DNA of 64,000 bases from Bacillota bacterium. Its GTDB lineage: Bacteria > Bacillota > Clostridia > Lachnospirales > Lachnospiraceae. This document shows positions 63,797-64,000 of this stretch, one piece after another. A model generated the notes under the pieces. It was not told where the DNA came from and did not search any database. It was given only the letters and a program-made list of their open reading frames with translations. The stretch is from contig JAEYPP010000017.1 in NCBI GenBank assembly GCA_023410575.1, forward strand, positions 1 to 64,000. The letters run 5' to 3'. Every line of letters begins with the position of its first letter. Position 1 is the first letter of the stretch. The translations under genes and the position numbers were made by a program.

Positions 63797-64000
63797 ATGG
63801 ATTATGCAGTTGATATATCCAATGTTACAAAGAACTATTCCGATTTTACACTTAATAATCTGAGTTTAAAGGTACCACAAGGGTGTATTCTGGGTTTAGT
63901 TGGAGAAAATGGGGCTGGTAAAAGTACCACCATCAAATTAATCTTAAATACAATTAAACAAAATAGTGGAACCATCAAAGTTTTTGGTAAAGACTCCACT
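63797..64000 (+). CDS. ABC transporter ATP-binding protein, partial
   Basis: The first 68 codons before the window ends; the gene continues past 64000. It has the Walker A GENGAGKSTT. The ATG follows AAAGGAGAA. Operon with the GntR/YtrA regulator predicts an exporter ATPase, with a permease to the right. Confidence 0.85.
   Translation, partial: MDYAVDISNVTKNYSDFTLNNLSLKVPQGCILGLVGENGAGKSTTIKLILNTIKQNSGTIKVFGKDST

Noticed and set aside
1..64000. tRNA genes, insertion sequences, prophage or integrase genes
   Set aside because: No cloverleaf, transposase or integrase motif was seen by eye. A tRNAscan or ISfinder search would be needed to exclude them.

Overview
The window is AT-rich, low-GC Gram-positive DNA. 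T-box and S-box leaders, a large bacterial SRP RNA with an Alu-type domain, AGGAGG ribosome binding sites, threonine/glutamate-rich lipoprotein linkers and several protein families typical of Lachnospiraceae all point to a motile, spore-former-related clostridium of that family. It looks like Lachnoclostridium (Clostridium) phytofermentans or a close relative. The species is an inference from style; it was not checked against a database.

Layout, left to right. 0-12 kb: glgP-cca, an esterase, a T-box(Ile)-controlled NUDIX-ileS operon, a 64-residue orphan protein, and citrate synthase next to a MarR repressor, with GTTAAC palindromes at both promoters. 12-20 kb: a T-box(Pro) leader driving proS and pncB, an AI-2E family membrane protein, a cytidylate-kinase-like protein, a lipoprotein, and the ATPase and permease of a nitrate/sulfonate/thiamine-precursor-type ABC transporter. 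20-25.3 kb: a flagellar block (FliK-like 1088-residue protein, flagellin, FliS) behind a possible sigma-D promoter. 25.4-33 kb: a DUF885 lipoprotein, the substrate-binding lipoprotein that probably belongs to the ABC transporter (behind an unidentified attenuator leader), a decayed aminoglycoside phosphotransferase, a two-component system, and metK under a SAM-I riboswitch. 33.3-36.2 kb: copA-csoR-copZ copper efflux with a CsoR operator. 36-43.6 kb: an HD-GYP protein, murA, shikimate kinase, flavin reductase, a TPR/ATPase protein with two tandem-repeat tracts, and an orphan ABC ATPase.

43.7-52.8 kb is the most unusual region. It encodes a kleisin-like, a KITE-like and a giant coiled-coil SMC-like ATPase with the architecture of MukFEB / Wadjet JetABC. 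No JetD nuclease gene is next to them. Instead they are preceded by a 770-residue protein with a cyclic-nucleotide-binding-like N-terminus. 53-64 kb: SRP RNA, tadA, a radical-SAM activase, two GNAT acetyltransferases, a DUF6128-like protein, an ABC-F ATPase, rsmA-tatD, a stand-alone PTS enzyme I-like N-terminal domain, an acyltransferase, and a GntR/ABC operon cut by the window end. Its promoter lies inside a 26-bp inverted repeat.

Three intergenic copies (one full, two halves) of a roughly 130-bp structured repeat lie at about 31.7, 37.5 and 53.0 kb. Each abuts the terminator of a minus-strand gene. Base-pair covariation between copies suggests a conserved folded element. Most start codons were chosen by ribosome binding site; where this shortened a reading frame it is stated in the entry.
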